DNA of 64,000 nucleotides, taken from contig JAIOKI010000024.1 in NCBI GenBank assembly GCA_028335825.1, positions 1 through 64,000 on the forward strand, read 5' to 3'. Position numbers and translations under genes: made by a program. The stretch is from Nosema muscidifuracis (taxonomy: Eukaryota > Microsporidia > Nosematidae). The stretch's first letter is position 1. The number at the start of each line of letters is the position of its first letter. Under the pieces are notes generated by a model. The model was not told the DNA's origin and did not search any database. It saw only the letters and a list, made by a program, of their open reading frames with translations. Positions 38,385 to 49,667 of the stretch are shown here, piece by piece.

Positions 38385-40071
38385 ATACATTTTCAATAAT
38401 ATTTTGAATAACGCTTATTATATTTATGAAAATATAAATTTTGTGTTTTAAACAAATATTATCTCAAACTTATTTTCTTTTCTATTTATATTTTGAATTA
38501 TAAAAAATACGCATTTTATGAATTTTCTTTATTAAGATTTTACTAAATGAGGTTCAACTTTACGAAATGACACTATATGATCTAAACTAATTAAAATAAT
38601 TTATATTGAAACATATTATCTCAAATTTAAAGCATATAATTAGCTAAAATAAAATTAATTATATTTAAATGCTTGAGAAAAATTTGATATATAAAAAAGT
38701 TGCACTTTATAAAAAAAACAAAATTATGTTTGTTGAGTAATTAGTTTTAAAAATTTATCAAACACATATATACATTATTAAATAAAAAATGACAACTATA
38801 TGAACCATATAAGACAATTTTAGAAAATCTAACATACTTATACATGATATAAAACTGGCCTATTTACTTGTTAAATATTATAAAATAATTTTATTACAAT
38901 GATTTAGTTAACTAGGAAAAATAATGGAAAGCTATAAAATTGTACTTTTATAAGTTAAAGTAATTCTCTATGAGCTATAAATCATAATATTTGTTTTCTT
39001 TCTTAATATTAGATGTTGCAAAAAAACAACTATCATATATGTTAAAATCTGATTATGCATTAATATGTATGTGTAATTTAAGCAAAATAGCATGATACTT
39101 GTAAAATTATGATTAGACATAAAATCGTTTAATATTTTTATGTTTTCTTTAACAATTAATTCTCCACAAAAGTGCAATAAATCAATAAGAGAATGAATTG
39201 AATGTAATAAAAATAAACAATGAAATATATAAAATCATATACTTTGACTGTTTTACTACAACTCATATATGATATTCATCAAATAAAAAGAAATCTAATA
39301 TTCTTTAATTAATTATTTAAGAACTAAAGAAAGTTAATTGAAACAATTACTTTCTGACTAATATAAAATATATAGTAAATTTGTTTTAAATATTTTTGTT
39401 AAATAATGTATTTAAAAATGATCTGTTTTTTTAATTGTATGACATTATGCATTTTATTAACTAATAATTTTTATATAATAAAATTTTGTTTCATTAAATA
39501 ATATTTTTTTTATAAAAATTTAATTTAAATATTTCATAAAAAAGTATTTTAAATGAATAAATAATAGTTATGTAGATAAAATATTGTTCTTATTTTAAAT
39601 TTTATCAACAAATTTTATTTTAAGGCAAAGTTAACTTTTTTTCTGTTATTAATGAATGTTGATTAGATAAACTATATATCTTATGTGTGTGCAATTTAAG
39701 ACTATTAATTATTTTTATTCACTATATATTTGTAACGTAAATAAATTACAAAAAGACAAATTTACCAAAATATTTTATTCTTTAATTTGTTAAATTACGT
39801 TATAATTAAAAATCCTATTATATTTTTCTTTTTGTAAGTCTTCAATATATAATTATTGCTAAAAAATTATTATTTTATGAAATTTATTATTCAATTAATT
39901 AAAAATTTTGTGGAGCTTAATATTCAATTTTAAAATAGTAAAATTTTATTTATTTAAGAATTTACAATATATGTTTCTAATAAGAAAACTAAATTTTAAA
40001 TAAACTTAGAACATCTTTTTTAATTTATTCTAATTACTTTTAAATTAAAAAGTATAAATATCCAAAATAAA
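38385..40071. other. Spacer between family B genes
   Basis: A+T-rich sequence with no convincing gene. The frame at 38968-39177 (minus) has no start signal and no recognisable content. Confidence 0.5.
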
Positions 40072-40884
40072 ATGACCATAATGAAGGATCTAAAAAATGA
40101 AGTTCTAGGACTAAAAGAATTTGAAGAATGGAGATTATACAAGATATTTGTAAACGATTTTTATTGTAAAACTAATAATGAGACTAATACGAACGAATCT
40201 CAAGAAAATAAGGCTATTTCTTCTAAATTTCTTAAATGCATGATACAATTAACAAGAGAGATGTGTAAATGTGATCATAATTGTGTGGCTGATTCGTTCA
40301 ATAATGTAAAGCTAGATTTTTCTTGTTTCGATGTCGATCATGATAATCTATTTCTTTCATTAAAATATCTACCTTGTGATACATACGGAATAAAAGTAAC
40401 GAATGGATTGATGTATTACCATGATAATTCAAATATATCATCAAATATAGGAGAAAGGATTTATAATGCATTAAATAAGTTATGTATTGATAATCAAAAA
40501 GATTTCAATGAATTACAATGCGCTGCTTACGATTTAAAAGAAGAATGTGGTGATGATCCTGAATGTTTTGAAAAAAAATTATTTTTTTATAATCCTATAG
40601 GGTGTAAGAATAATGACTTTGAATACCAGATTCGTGAAGTTGAAACTTCTATTGATTTTCCAAATTTAGGAGTACAAATTCAAGGAGTGAACTATAATGC
40701 AGATGCATATATTGAAAGAATAAGAGAGTCGAGATCATTAGAAAGCTATAATGACATTCTAAAAAATATATCAGATAGCACATCTTTAACAGATAATATA
40801 AAAAATAATGATTCAATAATTAATATTGATTTCGGCACTCTTGGAATACTTTTTTTGACAGCCATACTTATTTCAGCTTTATGA
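40072..40884 (+). CDS. Family B cysteine-rich membrane protein, cut short by an in-frame TGA
   Basis: The 270-residue frame carries the family blocks: EFEEWRLYKI, CMIQLTREMCKCDHNCV, ADSFNNVKLDF, a LPCDTYGIKV block, LQCAAYDLKEECGDDPEC and GCKNNDFEYQIREVE. It ends at a TGA (40882-40884) inside the membrane span (LGILFLTAILISAL). The same frame continues for 26 codons to a TAA at 40963-40965 and encodes the missing end of the span and a basic tail of the family type. So the gene has either recently lost its tail, reads through the TGA, or contains a sequencing error. Everything upstream is intact. No C-run precedes the ATG. Confidence 0.78.
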   Translation: MTIMKDLKNEVLGLKEFEEWRLYKIFVNDFYCKTNNETNTNESQENKAISSKFLKCMIQLTREMCKCDHNCVADSFNNVKLDFSCFDVDHDNLFLSLKYLPCDTYGIKVTNGLMYYHDNSNISSNIGERIYNALNKLCIDNQKDFNELQCAAYDLKEECGDDPECFEKKLFFYNPIGCKNNDFEYQIREVETSIDFPNLGVQIQGVNYNADAYIERIRESRSLESYNDILKNISDSTSLTDNIKNNDSIINIDFGTLGILFLTAILISAL

Positions 40885-40965
40885 TTCTTCTCATTTAAGA
40901 TTTATAAAAAATTTATCAAGAGAAATACAAAGATACCAGGGCAGAATGAAAATTTTAGTGTCTAA
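40885..40965 (+). pseudogene. Family B tail beyond the in-frame TGA
   Basis: Twenty-six codons in the same frame as the preceding gene read FFSFKIYKKFIKRNTKIPG and end in NENFSV. Relatives have a matching aromatic/basic stretch at this point (YKLFKKRSSK, FRLFRKNSKK). Conservation of frame and pattern shows it belonged to the gene until recently or still does by read-through. Confidence 0.6.
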
Positions 40966-43900
40966 TTAAAAGTTTATTTAATAACAAGTTATATAAGTTA
41001 TATTTGGTTTATGTTATTGTTTATTATTTTATAAATCTCAATTATGTTCGTCATTTAAATGGGATGATAAAATTGAGTTGTTAATTAATTACTGTTTCCT
41101 TAGAATTTAAAGAATTTTGAAATTTGAGATTAAATTTATTTATTGGTTTTATAATGTTTTTGAGAAAACGAACAGAGAGCAAAGACTTATTGACAGAAGT
41201 TAATTAAAGAAGATATATTATGTTCTTTACGAAAATTACTTATTAAAGGAAACGAATGGCATAAAACTATCAAAAATTGATAAAGAAAGGATTAAGTATG
41301 ATTAATTAAAAATATCAAAAGCAATATCATATAACATTTTTTTACTGTGCTCGTAGAACATTTAAATAGAAAATGCTTTTTAAGAAAAAACAACCTAATC
41401 ATTTTATTGTTATTAGATTATTTAAATATTAGTTGAAAAAGTGAAGCTCAAATAAGGTTGAAAAAGGAATTTAAGACGGATAAAGAAATAAAAAAACTGT
41501 GAGAGAAAAATAAAGAAGAATGATTGAAAGTGTTATTTTAAGAATTTGTGATTTTTGATTAGAGATAATGGTAGACTTAAATTTTAAGATAATAAATGAG
41601 AAGAAAACAAATTTTTAAGCAATAACAGATAGAGATAAAAGGCATTGATTAAAAATCTTTGTAATTTTTAAATAAGAGAAATTAAAATATGGTCTAAGTT
41701 CGCTAAAGCTTTAAAAATATTGAAAAGATATAAGTTTAGTTATTAATTTGATAGTTTTAATAGATTTGGTATAAAATAATTGATAACGTGAATATGTTAT
41801 TGCATTATAAGAAGCTTTAGTTAAAGATTGTATACTAAAGATGGATTTTATAGATCAAGATTAAAAAGTATAATTTTAAAACTGCATTTGAGTCAATAGA
41901 AAATAAACGAATAGATTTCTTGGTTATAAGTTTAAGAACTAGTGCAAAATAATTTTTAGATATTCATTTAAAATATATTCATATCTCTAAAGAGAAAAAA
42001 TATAAATATGTATTTATGAAATTGTTCTATTAGTGTTGATATTGAAGAACAAACTTTTTATTTAGCAATGAAATAATTGAAAAATAATAATATAAATTTT
42101 TTCGAATAAAGTAGAAAAATGTGAAAAGAGCAAAAGTTATTATGAATTTATTTTGATGGAAGTATTATTACATCTTCCGAAATCAACATTTATGAAGAGT
42201 TTTATATTTTAATTATTTCAGAATTAAAGAGATGGTTTAGATGCTTTATAAGCATTATGTCACTAAGACAGTTAAATCACAGATAGTTTGAAGAGTAAAA
42301 GTAAGATTGCAAAAATGGATGGTTTATTAGAAGTTTTTAAACAACTATTAAATATTTGCTTACTTAAAGATTTTAATAATATGTTGTCGTATTAAAGACC
42401 AAGTGATTTAGATTATATTTGTACAAACACCCAGTCACTGAATTCTTGAAAACTTTAGATTATTATTTTTTGAAACCTATGATTACATTTATTCATGTCT
42501 ATATAATTTTCGAATATTTTTCAATAAATAAGTAAATTATCTTTTTGTTCTATATTATACTTAAAAATAGCATAACTCTTCTATTATCGCACCTAAAAAA
42601 CAGACAAAAAATTTAAATCTTTTTCAGAGGATTAACAAAATTACATTTGTATTTAATTTTCTATATCACTGATTTGTCATAAAAATAATTTTTTGTGTAT
42701 ATAATTTGCTATTTTTTTTTTAATAACAACGTAGCCTTGTGCTATCGATATTTTACTTTTAAATTTAACATTGTAGTTTTAGATATATAAACTTAAAAAA
42801 ATGAAATCAACGTTTAGATATATAAAGCTCTCTAAAGCAATCTCAGTACTATTTATTGTATATGTTTTAAATCAATGATCTAATCCAATATAATTTCTAC
42901 ATGCTTGTGTTTTTTGTTGCATTTCATTCCTACGTTATCACAAAAAGAATTACTTTCGTAGTATGCTTGTAAATAAAACACAGTGGTTTGCTTATATATT
43001 ATAATGTTTTTCTTCTCTAATTTCCAGTTTTCAAAAGAAAAAATGATGTAATTCATATTAAAATGATAATTATCATTGTATCTTGCAACTACTCTAACCT
43101 AGCTCTTTCGTAGCTATACATTCTTATTTTAATCTTTTAATTTTGGTATTTCGTGCACAAAACGTACTTATTGATGAATGATTCTTAGTGCTTTATTGTT
43201 TGCTCTCGTACCGTTTGCTAATTTATTTTAATTTGTTTGAGATTTTTTAATTCTGAAAAAATCACTTTTAATTATTCCCAATATAGAAAGTCAATACATA
43301 CTATATTTTGCTAGTTAAAGTTTAACATTTTCTAATAATATTAATTTTGAAAAGATAATATTTTTGTAAACACTGTCGTTCAAATAATTTTATGTTTACA
43401 ATATTTATTTAAAATCATTTCAAACCCATATTGATTTCTAAATATATTGTAACTTTTTTTTCAATTTAAATATTTGAAGTATTTTTCAAATTTGTTTATG
43501 ACATCATTTTGAATGCACTCGTCCCATCATCAAATAATTATTATTTTGTTAGACTGAACAAATAAAATATGTTAAGAAATGATAAAATTAATTTAAAATT
43601 TTGTGACCCACTGATATCATCTTATAATATTTATTTATAAATATTTCTTTTCAAGATATATTAATATTATATATAAATAACTATCTTAGCAAAGATTTAT
43701 ATTTTTTTTTTAAAAAAAATACTAATAAAAAATAATTATTTAACAAAATATAATCCAATGATTTGTCAAACAAATGAAAATAAATATTTTTAATTTAAGA
43801 CCATTATTCTTTGTTTAACAAAATATAATCCAATGATTTGTCAAAAAAATGAAAACAAATATTTTTGATTTATGATCATTATTCAATAATCTGCACATAT

Positions 43901-44029
43901 ATTAATTATTATTTTTTAAAGCAATACTATTAGACTGTTCTTTAATATTTAAATCATTTTTAATATATCAACTATTTTTTTAATTTAACAGAATTTTATA
44001 TTAATATTTTTAATTTAACAATAACCCAT
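40966..44029. other. Gene-free stretch with a switch in strand composition
   Basis: No intact gene in about 3 kb. From about 41050 to 42420 the plus strand is purine-rich and gives scattered protein-like stretches, such as a FESIENKRIDFLVISLRTS reading near 41890-41950. From about 42430 to 43550 it switches to pyrimidine-rich. The pattern suggests two converging decayed coding regions, identity unknown. A 75-base tandem duplication lies at 43739-43889. Confidence 0.4.
43739..43889. repeat. 75-base tandem duplication
   Basis: A segment starting TTTAACAAAATATAATCC at 43739 is repeated directly from 43814 with only a few substitutions. It lies about 140 bases before the start of the gene at 44030, so it may fall in its upstream region. 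Confidence 0.75.
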
Positions 44030-44929
44030 ATGAACTTTTTTTATTTGAGTTTAGTTTTCTCCACGAAATTAACAAAAGACAATATATCATACAAAGATAT
44101 AAGCGAATTTGTTAACGAAAAAAATAATGATGTAATAAAAAATAATATCATCGATTCAAATATTCAGTCTTTTAGTAAAAATAATTGTAGTAATCCAGAT
44201 TGTACTCAAAGTTTGAGTTCAATAGATCAAAACTTTATGATATCAAATGATAAATTGCTAAATAATGTTTTGACAAAAAATGAAAATATGATTATGCAAG
44301 ATAAATTAGTAAATGATTTATCAGATGATAACAATCTTTTTTCTCAGTTTGATAATTCTATAAAAGATCTTCATACAAACAAAAAATCAGAAGAATATTT
44401 TGAACAATCATACACTGATAATGACATTACTATGATGGAAATAGAATATAATAAAGAAGCAAATATTTCAGAAAATTTAGATACTTTTTTTGATCAAATT
44501 AATAAAAGTATAATTCCAAACTACAACCAAGTAAAAGAGTTATTAACTGAATTGGGTTGTAAAAAAGAAGATCAAGATATTTTAAATATACTAAATGTAT
44601 TTAAAAGAGATACAAATAATAATTTATTTCTGGATTATAATCATGAAAAAGAAAAAACACATAAAATATTTTATGACGTTAATTTTCAAAAAAATAATAA
44701 TGATGAAATATCTGTTGATATTTCTTTTGATTATACTTTTTTTGAAGAAGTAAAACTTCAAAATAATACTTTATCAATCAATAAAAATATAGAACTTCAT
44801 CAAGAACAAAATAATGAGCTTTCATATGAAGATGAAACTGAAAGCTTTACAAGTGATACCTCTTATTACATCTACAAAGAGGATAAAGAAGATAATAAAT
44901 CCTTAAAGTTTATAATAAAAAAAAAATAA
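44030..44929 (+). CDS. Acidic, asparagine-rich secreted protein
   Basis: The 299-residue protein starts right after a CCC (44025-44027), which fixes the start, and opens with a short hydrophobic stretch (MNFFYLSLVFSTKL) that is probably a signal peptide. The rest is hydrophilic and very rich in asparagine, aspartate, lysine and glutamate with only a few cysteines (SNPDCTQ, LGCKKE). A segment near 150-200 (ANISENLDTFFDQINKS to LLTELGCKKEDQ) could form helices. No domain or paralogue was recognised in the window. Export to the host or spore surface is inference from the N-terminus. Confidence 0.75.
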   Translation: MNFFYLSLVFSTKLTKDNISYKDISEFVNEKNNDVIKNNIIDSNIQSFSKNNCSNPDCTQSLSSIDQNFMISNDKLLNNVLTKNENMIMQDKLVNDLSDDNNLFSQFDNSIKDLHTNKKSEEYFEQSYTDNDITMMEIEYNKEANISENLDTFFDQINKSIIPNYNQVKELLTELGCKKEDQDILNILNVFKRDTNNNLFLDYNHEKEKTHKIFYDVNFQKNNNDEISVDISFDYTFFEEVKLQNNTLSINKNIELHQEQNNELSYEDETESFTSDTSYYIYKEDKEDNKSLKFIIKKK

Positions 44930-47138
44930 ATTCTTTATTATTCTATTTTACAAAAAAAAGAAATTTTAGAAAATTGAAAAAATGAGAGCATCGTAAAATT
45001 ATTAACTCATGTGTTCTCAAAACATATTTTTTTCATATCAAAATTTCTTTTACAAATTAAATTATTTTAAACTAACCAATAAAAAAAAGTGATGCATTTA
45101 CTCAACTGTTTATGGGTATTTATCCCTCAGTCCTATAATATTTAATTATAAAAATAATCTCAAGAGTACATATAAAGAATTATGTATTTTAAATTTTAGA
45201 GTAAATACAATGAATATGGGATAATAAAAAATGTAGAAAAGATATAAAAATAATGATCAGATTAAGACATAGAGTGATTAAAATATAATAAGTGTAGTGA
45301 ATAAATTTATTTAATCATCTTGGATACATACGAAAAATTAATAAAATATTATGTTAAAAATATTTGATGGTATAAACAACAAAATAAACAATAATTTTCA
45401 TTATGAAATTTAAAATTAATTCATTTTAAATAAAAACACCAAAATTTATATAAAGTCATAAAAAAGAATAAGCAATAGATTTTCTCAAAATTTAATTTGG
45501 AAGTGTGTTTCTTATTTTTATAAAAATAATTGATGAGATATTAATTTTTATAGTTATTTTTAGTTAAAACTTTGACAAGTAATGATATAATTAATAAAAT
45601 TACGAATAAATATCAATTTCTATTTTTATCTACATTAATTTATTTTTTTAGATTCAATTAAAGATATATGGAACTCCAACTACCGAACTCAATCCTTAAA
45701 TGTATAGAAATTCTTTTTGGTATAACATTGGTTATTAAGAATCAGACATGTCTAATATATGTATATTAATCATTTATCTATTTTTCTAAGTAATTTATCA
45801 TATCATTTACGAATAAAAAAGGCTTGATTTTGCTCATAATCACTTTAGACAGCATTATTTAACTGAAAGATCATTTTGAGTTTGTAATTTTAAAAAGTTT
45901 TAAGGGATACTTTTCTATTACTTAGATATTAATGGCTAAATTACATTAAATTCCAGATCATTCTGTCTTTGTTCGCTTATGTTAGATTATTACAAAAGTA
46001 TGTATTAAAAGTTTCATTAGATATTATTCATATTATTTTAAATCTTATTATTTAATATCTTAAATATTATAAGTGAATCTTAATTAAAAAATATATAAAG
46101 ACAAGACTTCAAAGTTCATTGTATTGTCTCATATTGTCATTTATTCTAAGTATAATATATATATTCTTGGCAATCTAAGAAGTTTACTTTCTCATTTATT
46201 ATCTTTTACAGATATTAATAATCTTTTTATTTAGTAAACTTGTTTACTTCCTCAAAAAATAATTTTTATAATTAAAAGTTTTGAATTTTTGTTTTTTATA
46301 GCCATCCTTTCAGTAGATTCAATACTATTTTTTCTCTTGTGTTAAGTTATATTATAAATTAGTTTTAAAAGAAAATACAAGTATCCTTAAGTCTTGTTCT
46401 TAATTTACGTATACTAAAATTTTTATTTATATTGATTAAATCTTTTAATATCAAATAATATAATCAAAAAAAAAAACAAAACTTTAGGTTTAAATGAATT
46501 AAATTTCTTATGATACTAAATTACAAATAATTAGGTATTAACATTTTGACCATAAAAATTGTAAATCTATTTTAAAATTAAGGTCAAATATAGTATTTAA
46601 TAATAATTAGATTTTATACAATTTATATGACATTCTTCACAAAAAAAATGTGGAATATTAAAAAAGAAAATATCAATTATAAAATTTAATATTTATTCTT
46701 GTTAAAACTTCATTATTTATTTACTAAAAATCGTGATATAGTTTAAAAACCTGAAAAATATATTTAATTTTTATAAAAAACAAATTAAATTTACAATAAA
46801 TAAAATTCTATATTTTTTTAATTTATCAAATTACTAAATAATTTCAGAATAAAATAACAAAATTATAATAGAAAATTATAATTATATGGAAATTATTACA
46901 AAAAATAAAAATTAATTTATCTTTTTGATCAACTTTGATTACACGCAATAATGACAAAATAAACAAATATTATATTAATAAATTAGGAAAACAACATTAA
47001 TATTTAGTAATACTAAATATTTTTATCTTTAAAATTGAAAATAGAATATTTATATGCACTTAGTTTTCATCATTTTTTTAATTTATTTATTCAAATTTAA
47101 TTAAATCAAGTATAAAAAAACAATTTACCCTAATTTTT
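44930..47138. other. Gene-free stretch
   Basis: About 2.2 kb with no gene recognised. Around 45640-46330 the plus strand is pyrimidine-rich with slightly raised G+C content, which may be a decayed element on the minus strand; no domain could be named. Confidence 0.45.
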
Positions 47139-48725
47139 ATGAAATTTTATGTATTACTGAGCTTTTTTAAAGTGGTTTTTTCTGATTATTCAATGGTTAT
47201 TGATGATTTTAAACAGATCTTTTTAAGAAAACTCGATAGTAAAGATTACATATCTAAGAAAAAGGATGAAGATTATTTGGTGTTTGACATTAACTTATAT
47301 CAAAATCTGGTAACTATTGAGGGGACTTATAAAAATGATCAGGTTGTTAATATAGCTTATGATATAATTGATGATTTAAATTTACCAAGATCTGAAAATG
47401 AAAAATTGCTCAATGATATAGTAAATCTTTTCTTTCAACCTTACAGTGAAAATAGGCATATGATAATATTTTTCAATCATAGGTTAGGTTTAAAAAGTGA
47501 ATTTGCTGCATCAATTATTTCTCTATATGAATCCAAAATTGATGATAATACAAGAATTGAAGTTTTTATCAATGATAAGCCTACAAAAAATATTCGTGAT
47601 GATTATCAAACAATGCGAAAAGTCTTTTTTGCTGATGATAAGAGTTTATTAACTTATTTTTTTAAAGATGAAGATAATAAAGAAAGATGTGATATAATGT
47701 CAGATGGTATTTTATTAAAAATGAGCAATAAATTTTCAGTTTTTATGACAAAAATAAAGGAAATTGAATATGATATTTATCATATTAATGAATTATTATT
47801 TGAGAATACTAACGAAAAGCGATTTTCTTTCTTATATTATACTTTTAATATAATTGCAGCTAAAAAATATTACCAAACAAATCTTGTTGAATCTACTAAT
47901 ATAAGTATGCTTGAAAATAGTATTATTGAAAAATTTATTACAGATAAAGATAATCTACCTAAGTTATTATCCGTTCGTGATTCATGGGATATGAAAACAG
48001 GAGAAGATGGTAAGAATTATTTAAAAAATCCCGCTAACTCTATTACAGTTCATAAAAATGATTTTTTTACTGAAATATCGGGTTATTATTATTCTTGGTA
48101 TCCATTTAATTTTTCATTAGCTTCAAATAGATCTAAAATCGAAAAGGAAAGTTTAGATCAAATTAATGATTTGTTAGATAAGTTCTCTAAGGTTGATACA
48201 TTCTATATTGACTTAGTATATGATATGTTTTATAAAACCCAAGAATTAATTGATGCATTTGGTAAATTGAGAGATGCTGAGACTTCACCATACTATAAAT
48301 TATTTAATCATTGTTTGTTACACTCAGGTATTATCAATTATGATGAGTTTTTTAATGATATCACTAAAGAACCATTATATGAACCTTTTATAACTCATTT
48401 AAGCATTAAAAATATTAAATATGGAAGTCTTCTCCGATATATAGTACTTGCCGAAGTTAATAAAATGTGGAAAATTTATCTGGAAGGAATATATGATAGA
48501 TGGCCTCACTGGAATTTCCATAAACTTAAAGAGATAGTTAAAAATGCTAAAGATAATGAATACAATAAAGAAACAGATTTGTTGGAAGTTATTAAAAAAT
48601 ATGTCTTTAGTAAGAATGAAATGAAAGATTTAATTATCAAATACGAGAATATTCTTGAAGAAATACTTCCTGAAGTTTATGAAGGTATTCAAAAATATAT
48701 TAATGATGCTGCATCATTAAGTTGA
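47139..48725 (+). CDS. Family A secreted protein, function unknown
   Basis: The 528-residue product begins a few bases after a CCC (47128-47130). A signal peptide is likely (MKFYVLLSFFKVVFSDYS). The architecture mirrors the proteins at 8320 and 22335: export signal, a KDYIS block, an aspartate-rich VFDINLYQN strand, DIIDDLNLP, a central region and a helical C-terminal half. Sequence similarity is weaker than between the other two. Unlike them it has aromatic-rich segments (GYYYSWYPFNFS near residue 315, RWPHWNF near 455) and just two cysteines. No membrane span after the N-terminus, and no known domain recognised. Likely exported; target unknown. Confidence 0.8.
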   Translation: MKFYVLLSFFKVVFSDYSMVIDDFKQIFLRKLDSKDYISKKKDEDYLVFDINLYQNLVTIEGTYKNDQVVNIAYDIIDDLNLPRSENEKLLNDIVNLFFQPYSENRHMIIFFNHRLGLKSEFAASIISLYESKIDDNTRIEVFINDKPTKNIRDDYQTMRKVFFADDKSLLTYFFKDEDNKERCDIMSDGILLKMSNKFSVFMTKIKEIEYDIYHINELLFENTNEKRFSFLYYTFNIIAAKKYYQTNLVESTNISMLENSIIEKFITDKDNLPKLLSVRDSWDMKTGEDGKNYLKNPANSITVHKNDFFTEISGYYYSWYPFNFSLASNRSKIEKESLDQINDLLDKFSKVDTFYIDLVYDMFYKTQELIDAFGKLRDAETSPYYKLFNHCLLHSGIINYDEFFNDITKEPLYEPFITHLSIKNIKYGSLLRYIVLAEVNKMWKIYLEGIYDRWPHWNFHKLKEIVKNAKDNEYNKETDLLEVIKKYVFSKNEMKDLIIKYENILEEILPEVYEGIQKYINDAASLS

Positions 48726-49247
48726 TAATAAATATTATTTGTTGAATTTTTTAATTATTCTGTTTAAGTCACAAATAATTATCTTCTTATTTAATAAAGA
48801 AATTTTGTATTTATATATTAACGAAATAATTATGACTTTAAAAGTTTTATTGATTCCCTTTATAGATTAGCAAGGTGTTTCATAAAAAAACTCTTCTTTA
48901 GATGTAAGAATATTGAGAAGAGATTCTCAATTATTCCTAGTAAAAATATAGTGTTATAAAATAACTTTTTATTTTTAGATTGCTGTATGATTATCAAAAA
49001 GAAATAATTTTAAATAGCTTTTTTGTAAAATACGAAGATCTACATGATTTACAATTACATATATTATTAATTATTAATACTATTTGATAAGCTCTTAATT
49101 TGATATCATTTAAGACTCTATTAGCAGAATATAAACATATTATAATATTTTCTTGATAATATATCTATATATTTATCTTTTATATACTGTATTGTAAATA
49201 ATAAATTTATTAATTAATTATTAAAAACATTTTATACAAATAAAAAT
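48726..49247. other. Spacer between converging genes
   Basis: A+T-rich spacer; nothing recognised. Confidence 0.5.
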
Positions 49248-49667
49248 TTATTCTTTCGTAAAAATCTCTTCATATTGATTATCATCTTCAGAATAATCTT
49301 GTGGATCATATTTTATATAACCTTTACCTGTATCTTTAAAATAGAATTCGACATTTTTATATTTATCAAAAACTCCTATACCACCAATAGTTAAACCATT
49401 AGAATGTTTAATACTAAAACCGTTAGGTAAGTCTTGTAAGGTGATTTTAATATCTAATGAACCTTTAGAATTTAATTTAGTATTTTTATCTGATTGGTAA
49501 TCAATATTTATTTCAGTAGCTCCATCAAATGTTTTTTTATCTATTCCTTTAATGCAAAAGTCAGTGATATTACCTATTATAATAGAATTAGATTTCAAAA
49601 TATTATCTTCTTTCTTATTGAGTTGAGTAGTGAATACAGTTGTAAAGAGAATACTAATAAAATTCAT
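49248..49667 (-). CDS. Small secreted protein, function unknown
   Basis: Read from the ATG at 49667 the product is 139 residues and opens with a hydrophobic stretch (MNFISILFTTVFTTQL) suited to a signal peptide. A longer reading with 27 extra residues would begin at a TTG and bury that signal, so it is rejected. The mature part is small, lysine- and glycine-containing and looks beta-rich (LDIKITLQDL, GLTIGGIGVFDKY, VEFYFKDTGKGYIKYD), ending in an acidic tail. A single cysteine is present. No C-run precedes the ATG. No family is recognised. Confidence 0.68.
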   Translation of the reverse strand: MNFISILFTTVFTTQLNKKEDNILKSNSIIIGNITDFCIKGIDKKTFDGATEINIDYQSDKNTKLNSKGSLDIKITLQDLPNGFSIKHSNGLTIGGIGVFDKYKNVEFYFKDTGKGYIKYDPQDYSEDDNQYEEIFTKE

